Assembly (NCBI GenBank): GCA_963827705.1
Contig: CAWHBN010000010.1
Span: 171,559 to 235,558 of the forward strand
DNA: 64,000 nucleotides
Source: JACDAN01 sp963827705
GTDB taxonomy: Bacteria; Actinomycetota; Thermoleophilia; Gaiellales; Gaiellaceae
Direction: 5' to 3'
How positions within the stretch are numbered: position 1 is the first letter of the stretch; each line of letters starts with the position of its first letter. Below are positions 10,061-19,470 of this stretch, piece after piece. The translations under genes were made by a program, and so were the position numbers. The notes under the pieces are model-generated. The model had not been told where the DNA came from. It saw only the letters and a program-made list of their open reading frames with translations, and made no database searches.

Positions 10061-10093
10061 CGGGAGAGGGCCGGCGTCGCCGGCCCTCTCCCG
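10061..10093 (+). terminator. Strong bidirectional terminator hairpin
   Basis: A perfect 15-bp stem (CGGGAGAGGGCCGGC and its complement) with a 3-nt loop sits between the convergent peptidase and ABC ATPase genes, 15 nt after one stop and 3 nt before the other, so it can serve both. Confidence 0.85.
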
Positions 10094-10096
10094 TTC

Positions 10097-11605
10097 TCAG
10101 GCGAGAGCGACGATCTCGTCGGCGACCTCGAGCAGGACCGGGTCGTGCGTGCTGAAGACGACGGTGGTCTCGGACTCGTCGACGATCCGGGCGAAGAGGT
10201 CACCGACCGCGACGGCGTTGGCCTCGTCGAGGCGCGCGCTCGGCTCGTCCGCGAGCAAGAGCGCCGGGGCGGCTACGAGAGCGCGCGCGATGGCGACACG
10301 CTGCCGCTCGCCCATCGAAAGCCTGTCGACCCGCTGCTCGGCCAGCTCTCCGAGCCCTACGGACTCGAGCGCGGCGATCGCGTCGCCATTCGCGGTCCGA
10401 ACCTGCAGGCCGACCTCGACGTTCTCTCGCGCGCTGAGGAACGGCACGAGCGCCGGATCCTGGGTGACCACGGCCACACTGCTGCGACGGATGGCAGCCC
10501 TCTCGGCGCGGCTCAACTCGGAGACCCGGTGACCCAGCGCGATCACCTGGCCCTCCGTCGGGAGATCGAGACCGGCCAGTAGGTGGAGGACGGTCGTCTT
10601 CCCCGATCCCGACGGGCCCGTGATCGCGGTGATGCGGCCCGTCGGGAATTCCGCGCTCAGCCCCGTGACCGCCGCACCGGTCGCAAATCGGCGTCCGACG
10701 CGCCGGAGCTCGGCCGCGGGGCTCGACGGGCTCCGCGGCAGCCGGTCTCTCGGCAAGGGCGCCTCGGAAGCGCGTGCAGGCGCCCCGGCGGAAGTCAGCG
10801 AGATCGTGGAGTCCGCAAGCGAGGGTCGTGCCCTCGACCCGATGCCGGAACGCTCGAGGAGATCCTCCGGCAGCCGGACCCAGCCCGTCGGCGCCACGAC
10901 GAGGGTCTCCTCGCCCGGAGGGCCCTCGGCGCTCACGCGGCCGTCCCGCACCTGGATCATCCGGTCGGCGATGGTGGCCGAGCCGATGTCGTGGCTGACG
11001 ATCAACGCGGCCGACCGCTGTTCTCGCGAAAGGTCGCGGATCAGCGTGTAGACGCCCTGCGCCGTCGCCGCGTCGAGCTCGCCGGTCGGCTCGTCCGCGA
11101 GGATGAGCCGAGGGCTGCGCACGAGCGCGGCGCAGAGCGCGACACGCTGCTGCTCACCTCCCGAAAGCTCTGACGGCCGCGCATCGGCGCGATCGGCGAG
11201 GCCGACACGCTCGAACAGCTCGCCCGCACGCCTACGTCGAGCAGCCGGTCCGTCGCCCCGCAGTGCGAGCGGCAGCTCGACGATCTGACGGGCGGTGAGC
11301 TCCGGCGCGAGGAGGCGCGAATAGTGCTGGTCGACGTAGCCGATCACATCGGCTCGGAAGCGGTCTCTGGCCCGGCCCCGTAGCCGACGGAGGTCGACGC
11401 CGTGGACGCGCACCACGCCGGCTGAAGGCGCGTCGAGTGCGCCGACGATGCGGAGCAGCGTCGTCTTGCCGGACCCGCTCGGGCCGAACACCACCACGAT
11501 CTCGCCTTCGGCGATCTCGAGTGAGAGACCCTGCAGCGCGGCGGCGCTTCCTTCGCGAGTGGCATAGACCCTGAAGAGATCCCTCGCCTCGATTGCGGGC
11601 GTCAC
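10097..11605 (-). CDS. ABC transporter ATP-binding protein with two fused ATPase domains
   Basis: 502 residues. Two complete MacB/LolD-like nucleotide-binding domains are fused in tandem. Domain 1 (about 1-225) has Walker A GPSGSGKTT at 41-49, signature LSGGEQQR and Walker B LILADEPTGE. Domain 2 (about 295-502) has GPSGSGKTT, the variant signature LSMGERQR and LLLADEPSAR. The link between them is about 65 residues. The start overlaps the stop of the upstream permease gene (ATGA), so the two are translationally coupled. One polypeptide would provide both ATPase sites for the single large permease. The substrate is unknown; this transporter type extrudes peptides, lipoproteins or drugs, or works mechanically on the envelope. 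Confidence 0.9.
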   Translation of the reverse strand: MTPAIEARDLFRVYATREGSAAALQGLSLEIAEGEIVVVFGPSGSGKTTLLRIVGALDAPSAGVVRVHGVDLRRLRGRARDRFRADVIGYVDQHYSRLLAPELTARQIVELPLALRGDGPAARRRRAGELFERVGLADRADARPSELSGGEQQRVALCAALVRSPRLILADEPTGELDAATAQGVYTLIRDLSREQRSAALIVSHDIGSATIADRMIQVRDGRVSAEGPPGEETLVVAPTGWVRLPEDLLERSGIGSRARPSLADSTISLTSAGAPARASEAPLPRDRLPRSPSSPAAELRRVGRRFATGAAVTGLSAEFPTGRITAITGPSGSGKTTVLHLLAGLDLPTEGQVIALGHRVSELSRAERAAIRRSSVAVVTQDPALVPFLSARENVEVGLQVRTANGDAIAALESVGLGELAEQRVDRLSMGERQRVAIARALVAAPALLLADEPSARLDEANAVAVGDLFARIVDESETTVVFSTHDPVLLEVADEIVALA

Positions 11606-14600
11606 GCTGCCTCCGGCCTGGCGGGAGCGGCAGCTCGAAACGAACGGCGCGCAAGGAACGCCACGATGCCGAGCGTGAGACCGCCGAAGACGATCGATCC
11701 GGCGGCGAGAAGCGGCCAGGGGAGGACAGGGACGAGCGGCGGCTCCGCCGGAGTCACGTTGGCGGTCACCGCGACCAGGTCGGTCACCAGCAGCGAGGCG
11801 AGTGCCCCGGTCACCAGCCCGCCGACAAGGCCGGCTACCAGGATGACGGCCGATCGGAGCCAGAGATGGCGCGCAAGCCTGGTGGGATCGAAGCCGAGAC
11901 TCTCGAGGTCGAAGAGGTCGCCGGCGTCATCCCGTGCATCCACCGCGAGGGCGAGCACGAGCCCGGCCAGGGCGAGGAAACCGGCGAGGATCGCCGCTGC
12001 GAGCAGTGCGATCGCGGCGGCCCGCGAGACCGGGTCGGCGCGCAGGCTTCGCTCCAGCTCGACCCGCGACGTCACCTGGACCGGGAACGGCGCCTCCGCT
12101 TTCGGCACTGCGGAGAGCCATGCCTCGTCCGCAACCGCCGTTCCGGGGACAGCGGCATTGGCCGCGGTTGCCAGCGCTTCTCGGTCGGCGACGATGAAGT
12201 CGCCCGAGAGAGTCGGGAAGCGGCGGGCGGTCCCGACGATACGGGCCTCGACCGCCGCGCGGCCGACGCGGATCGGCAGTACCCGAGCCGACCCGGCACC
12301 GGCCACGATGGACGTCGACGCGATCACGGGAATCGGCGCGTCGTCGGTCGACTGGCGCGGCCTGATGCGGAACGTGCGCTCCTGGGAGAGGAGGTAGCGG
12401 ATGCGCGCTCGCCTCGGAGACCCGCCGGTGCCGCGTCCCTCCGACGACACCCAGTCGCCGTAGTCGACTGCAAGCGCACGCTGTCCGGCCGGCAGGGCGA
12501 CGCGCGGGCGGCCGAGCGTCAGCGTCCCTCGGAGGAGGACGTCGGGCGCGGCTCGGCTCCCCGTGGCTCGGTGCGCCGTCGTGAACTCGGCGATCGGCGG
12601 GAACGCGAGTGTCAGCCCGACGAGCGTCCCGCCGCGAACCGCCGGGGAGAGGGGTGCGCGCGCGACGTCTCCTTTGCCCTCCAGGTCGAGCACGGAAAAG
12701 CCGCCGTCAGGGCGGCGGACCTGGGCGGAGATGCGGATCGGGTCGCCGCGAACAGTTCTGGGAAGGATGAGCTCACGGCTCTGCGCCGGCAACTCGACGC
12801 CGCGCAGGGCCGAGCCGCGGTAGGTGATCGACCGGCCAAGCTCCTCGGGCGAATCGGCCGCATAGTCACCGCGCCAGCGCATGCGCTCGAACGCATCGGG
12901 GGGCAGCCCGAGCACCGTCAGCTCGGTCGAGCGATTGAGGGTCGGGGCGTCTCCGTCGCGGCGGATGACGCCGAGCGCGCCGTCGCCGTAACTCGGCGCC
13001 AGGTCGGCCGTCCGACCGGCACGAAGGCCGCGCGTCGGATCGCGCTTGACGACGTAGTCGAGAGGAACGGCGTGGGCCGCGGCGTCGCGCTGGTTCGCAG
13101 CGAGCGTGGCCCGGTAGGTGAGCGCGAACACCGCCATCCCAACCATGACCGTCAGGCACGCGACCGCCACGGCGGCCACGCCGGGGCTCCGGACGAGGGA
13201 CAGGAGCGCCAGACGCAGAGACACGCCCGCCTTCCCCGCAGGCCGTTCGCCGAGCTTCAGGAGCGCAGGAAAGACGCGGGCGACCAGGAGCGCGCCGGCG
13301 AGCGCGACGAGCACGGGCAGCAGGACGAGTGATACGCCGATCCCGCCGTCCTGCGCAAGCGACTCCGCGTCGGTCTCGCCGAAGAGGAACGCGGCTGCGA
13401 TCGCTGCCAGCACTGCGGCAATCGCAACATCCACGGGCGTGATCCCCCGGCCGCGAATCTCGAGCGTTGCCGCCCGTGTGGTTGCGATCAGGACGACGAC
13501 CGCGACGAGCGCTAGCAGCGCAAGCGCCCAGCCCGACCCGGCCGACGTCAGCGCCCGCCCAACCGCGTCGCCCACGGGGCGGCCGGCCTCGTCGGCGACA
13601 ACTGCGCCCGCGACCAGTCCCACAGCTCCCCCGACCAGCACGGCAGGCAAGGCGACCAGCACCGCATACCCGGCCGTTTCGAGGGCGATCTGCCACCGCA
13701 GCGCACGGAGCCGCCGAAGCCTGAACCGTGTCTCTCCGGCATTTCGGCGGATCCGGGACGCGGCGAGCACGGCGAAGGCGAGGAAGACCACGACGCACTG
13801 AGCGCCGACGAGGAGCTGGCGCCGGCTGGCGTTCGTCGCCCGGTCCCGTGCCTCCTCGAGATCCTGGATGGGCGCGCGCACGGCGAGCGCCGGATCCACC
13901 TGTCGCAGTCGAGTGTCCAGCTCGGCGATGCGCGTCGGAAGCTCCGCCGCCTTCGGAGAATCGAGCGCGTCGAGATCCAGCGGTACCGCCCAGGTGAGCG
14001 TGCGGAAGAGCCCGCTCACCTCCGGCCGTCGTGCGAGCTCCTCGACGCCGACGCCGACGAAGACGCGCTCGGCCGTGGTGGTCGAGCCGACGAGGGCGGC
14101 GAGCGGCGCCCCACTGGCAGCCGTCACGGACCCGGTCACGACGAGGCCCGGCGCGGCCAGCGGCGTGCGCGGCCCGTCGAGCGCGACGAGCTCACAGCGC
14201 CCCGGACCGCAGCGCGAGGGCAGTCGTCCCGACCGAAGCTCGAGAAGCCCCTTCGCGTCGTCGACGGCCGCCAGCCGAACGATCTCCGTCCCGAACCTGG
14301 TCGACCGAAACCCAACTGCACGCAGGGGCTCCCCGACCTCGAGAGCCCGAAGCCCGCTCCGCGCTTCGCGATCGAGTCGCGTCCACCCCCTCGTGCCGAG
14401 CCCGACCCAGCTCACACTGACCATGCGCTCATCGGCGGGAAGGCGCCCGATCGCGTCTGAGACCGCGCGGTCCTCGACGATGACCTGCCCGACGAGGAGG
14501 GTCGTGAGCGCGGCGCTGGCAAGCGCGATGCCCAAGCCGGTGAGCAGGACGGAGCCCGGCCTGGCTGCGATCCGCCGTGCGGCGACCGCGAGGGGAGCGA

Positions 14601-14616
14601 CGAGCCGCCGCGTCAT
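11602..14616 (-). CDS. FtsX-like ABC transporter permease
   Basis: 1004 residues, about the size of two MacB/FtsX units. A first helix lies at about 15-35; a large extracytoplasmic domain (about 40-255) precedes a helix block (about 270-470, with VLLPVLVALAGALLVARV); a further helix near 490-515 is followed by a second external domain (about 525-845); and three or more helices occupy 850-985. This is the duplicated FtsX topology with two periplasm-facing domains. The ATG lies 7 nt after a TAGGCT hexamer, so the operon is probably transcribed as a leaderless message starting here. It forms a transporter with the double ATPase encoded immediately downstream. Confidence 0.87.
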   Translation of the reverse strand: MTRRLVAPLAVAARRIAARPGSVLLTGLGIALASAALTTLLVGQVIVEDRAVSDAIGRLPADERMVSVSWVGLGTRGWTRLDREARSGLRALEVGEPLRAVGFRSTRFGTEIVRLAAVDDAKGLLELRSGRLPSRCGPGRCELVALDGPRTPLAAPGLVVTGSVTAASGAPLAALVGSTTTAERVFVGVGVEELARRPEVSGLFRTLTWAVPLDLDALDSPKAAELPTRIAELDTRLRQVDPALAVRAPIQDLEEARDRATNASRRQLLVGAQCVVVFLAFAVLAASRIRRNAGETRFRLRRLRALRWQIALETAGYAVLVALPAVLVGGAVGLVAGAVVADEAGRPVGDAVGRALTSAGSGWALALLALVAVVVLIATTRAATLEIRGRGITPVDVAIAAVLAAIAAAFLFGETDAESLAQDGGIGVSLVLLPVLVALAGALLVARVFPALLKLGERPAGKAGVSLRLALLSLVRSPGVAAVAVACLTVMVGMAVFALTYRATLAANQRDAAAHAVPLDYVVKRDPTRGLRAGRTADLAPSYGDGALGVIRRDGDAPTLNRSTELTVLGLPPDAFERMRWRGDYAADSPEELGRSITYRGSALRGVELPAQSRELILPRTVRGDPIRISAQVRRPDGGFSVLDLEGKGDVARAPLSPAVRGGTLVGLTLAFPPIAEFTTAHRATGSRAAPDVLLRGTLTLGRPRVALPAGQRALAVDYGDWVSSEGRGTGGSPRRARIRYLLSQERTFRIRPRQSTDDAPIPVIASTSIVAGAGSARVLPIRVGRAAVEARIVGTARRFPTLSGDFIVADREALATAANAAVPGTAVADEAWLSAVPKAEAPFPVQVTSRVELERSLRADPVSRAAAIALLAAAILAGFLALAGLVLALAVDARDDAGDLFDLESLGFDPTRLARHLWLRSAVILVAGLVGGLVTGALASLLVTDLVAVTANVTPAEPPLVPVLPWPLLAAGSIVFGGLTLGIVAFLARRSFRAAAPARPEAA

Positions 14617-14632
14617 CGCGTAGAGCCTAGGT

Positions 14633-15169
14633 TCAGGCTTCGAGGTCCTCCCGGACCAGGCCGAAGAGGACGCCGTCGACCCACTCGCCGTGGCGGTGAT
14701 ACGCCTTCCGCTTCACGCCTTCGCGGACGAAGCCCGAGCGCTCGGCATGTCGGATCGCGCGCTCGTTGAAGCCGTAGCACTCGAGCTCGAGCCGGTGGAA
14801 GCCGAGGTCGAAGATCAGGTGGCGCTGGAAGAGACGCGCCGCGTCGTCCGAGAGGCGGCGGCCACGGAAGTCCGGGTGAATCGCCAGGCCGCTCAGATGC
14901 GCGATCCTGCTCCGGCGGTTCTCGAGCGAGAACTCCATCATCCCTGCGCGGGCCCAGCCGTCGCCGTCCGGCACCTCGATCACGAAGAGGCCGGAGTCGC
15001 CGGGTTGCTCCGTCGAAGCCGTCACGTCCTCGACGACTCCCTCCCGGTCCCGTGAGCGCGATGCGGCGAGAAACGGCGCCGTGCCCTCCTCGTTCAGGAG
15101 GCCGACGACGAACTCGACGTCGTTCTCCGTCGCCCTGCGCAGGCGGAGGCCGTCGCCCTCCACGGTCAA
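14633..15169 (-). CDS. GNAT family N-acetyltransferase
   Basis: 178 residues from the TTG at 15169, which overlaps the TGA of the upstream EamA gene (TTGA), a coupling arrangement that fixes the start; the much longer open frame upstream is only the shadow of EamA. The RimJ/RimL-type acetyltransferase fold is clear: LRLRRATENDVEFVVGLLNE at the N terminus, LSGLAIHPDFRGRRLSDDAARL as the acetyl-CoA-binding motif, and LECYGFNERAIRHAERSGF at the C-terminal edge. It transfers acetyl from acetyl-CoA to an amine of unknown identity. Coupling with a small-molecule exporter suggests modification and export of the same compound, which is inference. Confidence 0.85.
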   Translation of the reverse strand: MTVEGDGLRLRRATENDVEFVVGLLNEEGTAPFLAASRSRDREGVVEDVTASTEQPGDSGLFVIEVPDGDGWARAGMMEFSLENRRSRIAHLSGLAIHPDFRGRRLSDDAARLFQRHLIFDLGFHRLELECYGFNERAIRHAERSGFVREGVKRKAYHRHGEWVDGVLFGLVREDLEA

Positions 15170-16077
15170 GGAGTCGGCGCGGGGACCGGCTGCTGGCGGC
15201 GGAGCGGCCGGACGAGCCCGGAAGCGATCGCCACCCCGGCGAGGATCAACGCCAGGCCGACGAGCGCCGTGACCCGCAGAGGCTCGTCGAGGAAGACGGC
15301 CCCGTAGAAGAGCGCAACCACCGGGAGCAGGTAGACGACCAGGCTTCCTCTGGCGGAACCGTAGTCCGCGAGCAGCCGGAGGTACATCATCAGCCCGAGC
15401 GCGGTGCCGAGCAGGCCGAGCGCTGCAACCGAGGCGATCGCCCCCCAGCCGGGCATGTCGCTCGGCCCCTGCGCAATCCCGAAGGGAAGGATCACGAGGG
15501 TTCCCCAAAGCACCGACGCTGTCGAGACGAGCAGCCCCGACGAGTCGCCGAGCTTGTGCTGGCTGAAGAGCGAGCCTGCCGCATACGAGATCGAGGCGAG
15601 GATCACCGCAAGCGTCCCAATCGCGCCGGCCCAGCCGCCCTCCGGGTTGACTCCGACGAGCACGCCCACGCCGATGATGCCGAGGACGAGCCCGAATGCT
15701 CGCACGCCGGTGACGCGCTCGTGCCGCGCGAATCGCATCGCGAGCAGCGCAACGAAGATGGGCATTGACGCGTTGCCGATCGCGGCGATTCCCGAGTCGA
15801 TCCTGGTCTGGCCCCAGGCGATCAGCCAGAACGGCAGCGCCGTGCTGATCACGCCGAGCACGACACCGGCCCAGCCGAAATCGCGGAGACAACGAACCGC
15901 CTGGCGAAAGCCGCGCTTCGCAACGAGGACGGCTCCGAGCGCCGCAGAGGCGAAGAGCAGCCGGCCGGTCATGGTCGCCGCCGGGGAGAGGTCGTCGATC
16001 GCGATCTCGATGAACATGAACGACGAGCCCCAGATCAGGGCGAGGACCAGCAGAAGAGGGACGTAACCGCGCGTCAC
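15166..16077 (-). CDS. EamA/DMT superfamily transporter
   Basis: 303 residues with ten predicted hydrophobic helices in two EamA repeats (about 1-140 and 150-285). Typical signatures include LIWGSSFMFIEIAI near the N terminus, the GRLLFASAALGAV helix, and YLLPVVALFYGAVFLDEPL in the second repeat. It is an inner-membrane metabolite exporter of unknown substrate. GTG start at 16077; a TACTTT hexamer ends 6 nt upstream. The start region is divergent from purL with only about 44 bp between them. Confidence 0.87.
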   Translation of the reverse strand: MTRGYVPLLLVLALIWGSSFMFIEIAIDDLSPAATMTGRLLFASAALGAVLVAKRGFRQAVRCLRDFGWAGVVLGVISTALPFWLIAWGQTRIDSGIAAIGNASMPIFVALLAMRFARHERVTGVRAFGLVLGIIGVGVLVGVNPEGGWAGAIGTLAVILASISYAAGSLFSQHKLGDSSGLLVSTASVLWGTLVILPFGIAQGPSDMPGWGAIASVAALGLLGTALGLMMYLRLLADYGSARGSLVVYLLPVVALFYGAVFLDEPLRVTALVGLALILAGVAIASGLVRPLRRQQPVPAPTP

Positions 16078-16121
16078 TTCTTCAAAGTAACGCGTCCGCC
16101 CGAACGACTATTCTCAACGCC

Positions 16122-18020
16122 CTGACGCGGGTCGCCGAACAGCCTCTCCACCGCGCCCTCGGGCTCACGGACGGCGAGTACGAGCGAATCCGCGAACTGC
16201 TGGAGCGCGATCCGAACGACTTCGAGCTCGCAGTGTTCTCGCTGCTCTGGTCGGAGCACTGCGGCTACAAGCACTCCGCGCTGCTGCTGCGACGTCTGCC
16301 GTCCGCAGGCGATCGCGTCCTCCAGGGGCCCGGTGAGAACGCGGGCGTGCTCGATCTCGGCGACGGGTTGGCGGTGGCGTTCAAGGTCGAGAGCCACAAC
16401 CACCCGTCCGCGGTCGAGCCGTTCCAGGGCGCGGCGACCGGCGTCGGCGGGATCCTGCGCGACGTGATCGCGATGGGCGCCCGGCCGATCGCGCTGCTGG
16501 ACGGGCTCCGCTTCGGCGAGCCCGGGTGGATGTTCGAGCGCGCGGTCGAGGGGATCGGCCACTATGGAAACTGTGTCGGGGTGCCGACGGTGGGCGGCGA
16601 GGCTGTCTTCGATGAGGCGTACGCCGGGAACTGCCTCGTGAACGCCATGTGCGTCGGGCTGCTGCCGGTCGAGCGGCTGACCCGTGCCCGCGCGACGCTC
16701 ACGGGCGGGCTGCTCGTCCTGTACGGAGCGACGACCGGCCGGGACGGGATCGGCGGCGCGAGCGTCCTCGCGAGCGCCGAACTTGCCGAGGAGGACGCGG
16801 ACAAGCGGCCGACCGTGCAGATCGGCGATCCGTTCACCGGCAAGAAGCTGATCGAGTCGAGCCTCGAGCTCGTCGAGCGTGGGCTCGTGGAGTCGCTCCA
16901 GGATTGCGGCGCAGCCGGGCTCGCGTCCTCCCTCGCCGAGATGGCGCGGGACGGCGCGGGCGTCGACGTCGACCTCGACCGGGTTCCGCTCCGCGAGGAC
17001 GAGATGGAAGCCTGGGAGATCATGGTCTCCGAGAGCCAGGAGCGGATGGTCGCCGTCTGTGTCGCAGATCGCCTCGAGCAAGTCGAGGCAATCTGCGAGA
17101 AGTGGGAGCTGGCACATGCCGTGATCGGCGAAGTGACCGACACTGGGGAGCTCCGTTGCTTCCACGACGGTGAGCTGGTCGGAGCGATCCCTGCGGGGCT
17201 CCTGACAGACGAATGTCCCCGCTACGCGGTCGAGACGCGATCGAGAGAGACAACGACGGTGCGAGTTGCCGATTCGAACCTGACGAGCAGGCGCTGGATC
17301 TACGAGCGCTACGACCAGCTCGTCGGCTCGCGGACCGTGCGCCGGCCGGGGCTGGACGCGGCGGTGCTGCGGCTGGACGGGAACCGCGGCCTCGCCGTCT
17401 CGCTCGACGGGCCGCCGGCCGGCGAGCGGGATCCCTTCCGAGCCGGCGCGCTCGCCGTGCTGGACGCAGCGCGCAACGTCGCTTGTGTCGGCGGCGAGCC
17501 GATCGGGCTCACGGACTGCCTGAACTTCGGCAACCCGGAGAAGCCCGAGATCGGCTGGGAGCTCGAGCAGGCGATCGAAGGCATCGCGCAGGCTGCCGAG
17601 GCGCTCGGGATCCCGGTCGTGAGCGGGAACGTCTCGCTCTACAACGACACGGACGGCCGCTCGATCCCGCCGACGCCGGTCGTGGGCTGCGTGGGCCTCG
17701 TGCAGGACGTACGCCGAGTCCCGAGCGGCTGGCGCCGAGGGGACACGGTCAGCGTGGTTCGAGGAGCAAGTAACAGTCTGTTACTTGGAGAGATCGACCT
17801 GGCGCGCGAGGCCGAGCTGATCGGGCTCGTTTGGCGCGCGGCTGCAGGGCTTTCGCTCGCGCACGACGTCTCGGACGGCGGGCTGGCGGTGGCGCTTCGG
17901 GAGATGGCCGAATGGTCGGGGGTCGAGGCGGATCTGGACATCGCCGATCCGGACACGGTGCGCTTCGTTCTCGCCGGTGACCACGTTCCAGACTTCGCGG
18001 AGGAGGTGAGCGAGATCTAG
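16122..18020 (+). CDS. purL: Phosphoribosylformylglycinamidine synthase subunit PurL
   Basis: Catalyses ATP-dependent conversion of FGAR to FGAM in purine synthesis. About 632 residues. Visible signatures: LWSEHCGYKHSALLL, VESHNHPSAVEPFQGAATG, MGARPIALLDGLRFGEPG, LQDCGAAGLASSLAEMA, CLNFGNPEKPEIGW and LAHDVSDGGLAVALREMAE. Homology to the family N terminus (HRALGLTDGEYERIRELL) extends upstream of the first GTG at 16233. No ATG, GTG or TTG occurs in frame there; a CTG at 16122, 7 nt after TATTCT, is the best candidate. The protein is roughly 100 residues shorter than usual PurL, with the region before the last domain condensed. PurS and PurQ are not in the window. purF follows directly. Confidence 0.88.
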   Translation: MTRVAEQPLHRALGLTDGEYERIRELLERDPNDFELAVFSLLWSEHCGYKHSALLLRRLPSAGDRVLQGPGENAGVLDLGDGLAVAFKVESHNHPSAVEPFQGAATGVGGILRDVIAMGARPIALLDGLRFGEPGWMFERAVEGIGHYGNCVGVPTVGGEAVFDEAYAGNCLVNAMCVGLLPVERLTRARATLTGGLLVLYGATTGRDGIGGASVLASAELAEEDADKRPTVQIGDPFTGKKLIESSLELVERGLVESLQDCGAAGLASSLAEMARDGAGVDVDLDRVPLREDEMEAWEIMVSESQERMVAVCVADRLEQVEAICEKWELAHAVIGEVTDTGELRCFHDGELVGAIPAGLLTDECPRYAVETRSRETTTVRVADSNLTSRRWIYERYDQLVGSRTVRRPGLDAAVLRLDGNRGLAVSLDGPPAGERDPFRAGALAVLDAARNVACVGGEPIGLTDCLNFGNPEKPEIGWELEQAIEGIAQAAEALGIPVVSGNVSLYNDTDGRSIPPTPVVGCVGLVQDVRRVPSGWRRGDTVSVVRGASNSLLLGEIDLAREAELIGLVWRAAAGLSLAHDVSDGGLAVALREMAEWSGVEADLDIADPDTVRFVLAGDHVPDFAEEVSEI

Positions 18021-19397
18021 ATGTGCGGCCTGTTCGGGATCCGGGCGCCGGAACGCGACGTCGCGCGCGTCTCCTACTTCGGGCTCTTCGCGCTCCAGCA
18101 CCGAGGCCAGGAATCGGCGGGGATCGCCGTGTCCGACCAGGAACGCCTGACCGTCGTCCGCGACATGGGCCTCGTTGCGCAGGTCTTCTCCGAGCAGACG
18201 CTGCACGGCCTCGACGGCCAGCTCGCGATCGGCCACACGCGCTACTCGACGACCGGCTCGACGCGCTGGGCGAACGCCCAGCCGCTCGTCCACCACGGCC
18301 GGGCGCGCACCGTCGCTCTCGGACACAACGGGAACCTGACGAACGCCGAAGAACTCCGTGAGGAGCTCGAGGCTGAGGGCGTGAGGCTCGGGTCGAGCTC
18401 GGACTCCGAGGTGATCGCCGCACTGATCGGCAACGACCCCGCCCCACTCGCCGAGGCGGTCGCCCACACGCTCGAGCGCGTGGATGGGGCGACGACGGGC
18501 GTTGCGCTGACGGAGGGGAAGCTCGTCGGCTTCCGCGACCCGTACGGTTTCCGGCCGCTCGTCGTCGGAAGCCTCGGAGACGACTGGGTGCTCGCGTCCG
18601 AGAGCTGCGCCCTCGACCTGGTCGGCGCCGAGCCAGTCCGGGAGCTCGGGCCGGGAGAGCTCGTCGTCGTGGACGACGAGCTCCGGATGGAGCAGGTGGC
18701 GCACCCGTCCCAGAGCCTCTGCCTGTTCGAGTTCATCTACCTGGCGCGGCCGGACTCGCGACTCGAGGGCGTCGAGGTTCACAAGGCCCGTGTGCGGATG
18801 GGCGAGCGGCTCGCCGAGGAAGCCCCGGCCGAGGCCGACTTCGTCATGCCGGTGCCCGATTCCGGCACGCCCGCCGCAATTGGCTTCGCCCGCGCTTCCG
18901 GCATCCCGTTCAACGAGGGCCTGATCAAGAACCGCTACGTGGGGCGCACGTTCATCCAGCCGGACCAGGGACTCCGTGAGCAAGGGATCAAGCTGAAGTT
19001 CAACCCGCTCGACGAAGTGTCCGGCAAGCGCGTGGTGGTCGTCGACGACTCGATCGTCCGCGGGACGACGATGCGCCAGCTCGTCGCAATGCTCTTCCAG
19101 GGCGGCGCGACCGAGGTGCACGTCCGGGTCTCGTCGCCGCCGATCGTCTCGCCCTGCTTCTACGGGATCGACTTCGGCGACGGCGACCAGCTCGTCGCCT
19201 CCGACCGGACGATCGAGGAGACTCGCGAGGAGATTGGGGCGACGACGCTTGCCCACCTCTCGCTCGAGGGCGTCCAGGCGGCGACGCGGCGGCCCGACAA
19301 CGAGTTCTGCCGCGCCTGCTTCACGCGCAAGTATCCGACCCCCGTTCCTACGGGCCGGACGCTTGCGAAGCTCAGGTTCGAACCAGCCGCGGTTTAG
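18021..19397 (+). CDS. purF: Amidophosphoribosyltransferase
   Basis: First committed enzyme of purine synthesis, making phosphoribosylamine from PRPP and glutamine. 458 residues. Starts MCGLFG, so Cys2 is the N-terminal nucleophile after Met removal, with no propeptide. Glutaminase motifs GHTRYSTTGS and GHNGNLTNAEEL are present; the PRPP site is VVVVDDSIVRGTT; a C-terminal FCRACF region resembles the Fe-S type PurF. The ATG follows the purL stop directly (TAGATG), so it is coupled to purL. Confidence 0.96.
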   Translation: MCGLFGIRAPERDVARVSYFGLFALQHRGQESAGIAVSDQERLTVVRDMGLVAQVFSEQTLHGLDGQLAIGHTRYSTTGSTRWANAQPLVHHGRARTVALGHNGNLTNAEELREELEAEGVRLGSSSDSEVIAALIGNDPAPLAEAVAHTLERVDGATTGVALTEGKLVGFRDPYGFRPLVVGSLGDDWVLASESCALDLVGAEPVRELGPGELVVVDDELRMEQVAHPSQSLCLFEFIYLARPDSRLEGVEVHKARVRMGERLAEEAPAEADFVMPVPDSGTPAAIGFARASGIPFNEGLIKNRYVGRTFIQPDQGLREQGIKLKFNPLDEVSGKRVVVVDDSIVRGTTMRQLVAMLFQGGATEVHVRVSSPPIVSPCFYGIDFGDGDQLVASDRTIEETREEIGATTLAHLSLEGVQAATRRPDNEFCRACFTRKYPTPVPTGRTLAKLRFEPAAV

Positions 19398-19432
19398 CGG
19401 CTCGTCCGCGGAGCGGACCAGTGGAGGGGGTC

Positions 19433-19458
19433 TGGGGGAACAGGGAGGTTCCCCCAGC
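19433..19458. terminator. Hairpin between purF and the convergent small membrane protein gene
   Basis: A perfect 10-bp stem (CTGGGGGAAC / GTTCCCCCAG) with a 6-nt loop lies between two convergent genes and can end transcription from both sides. Confidence 0.7.
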
Positions 19459-19470
19459 GGAGGCGAGCGG

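Noticed and set aside
11593..13332. 579-codon open frame opposite the FtsX permease
   Set aside because: Shadow frame typical of GC-rich coding DNA.
17781..19256. 491-codon minus frame over purL/purF
   Set aside because: Antisense of two conserved purine genes.
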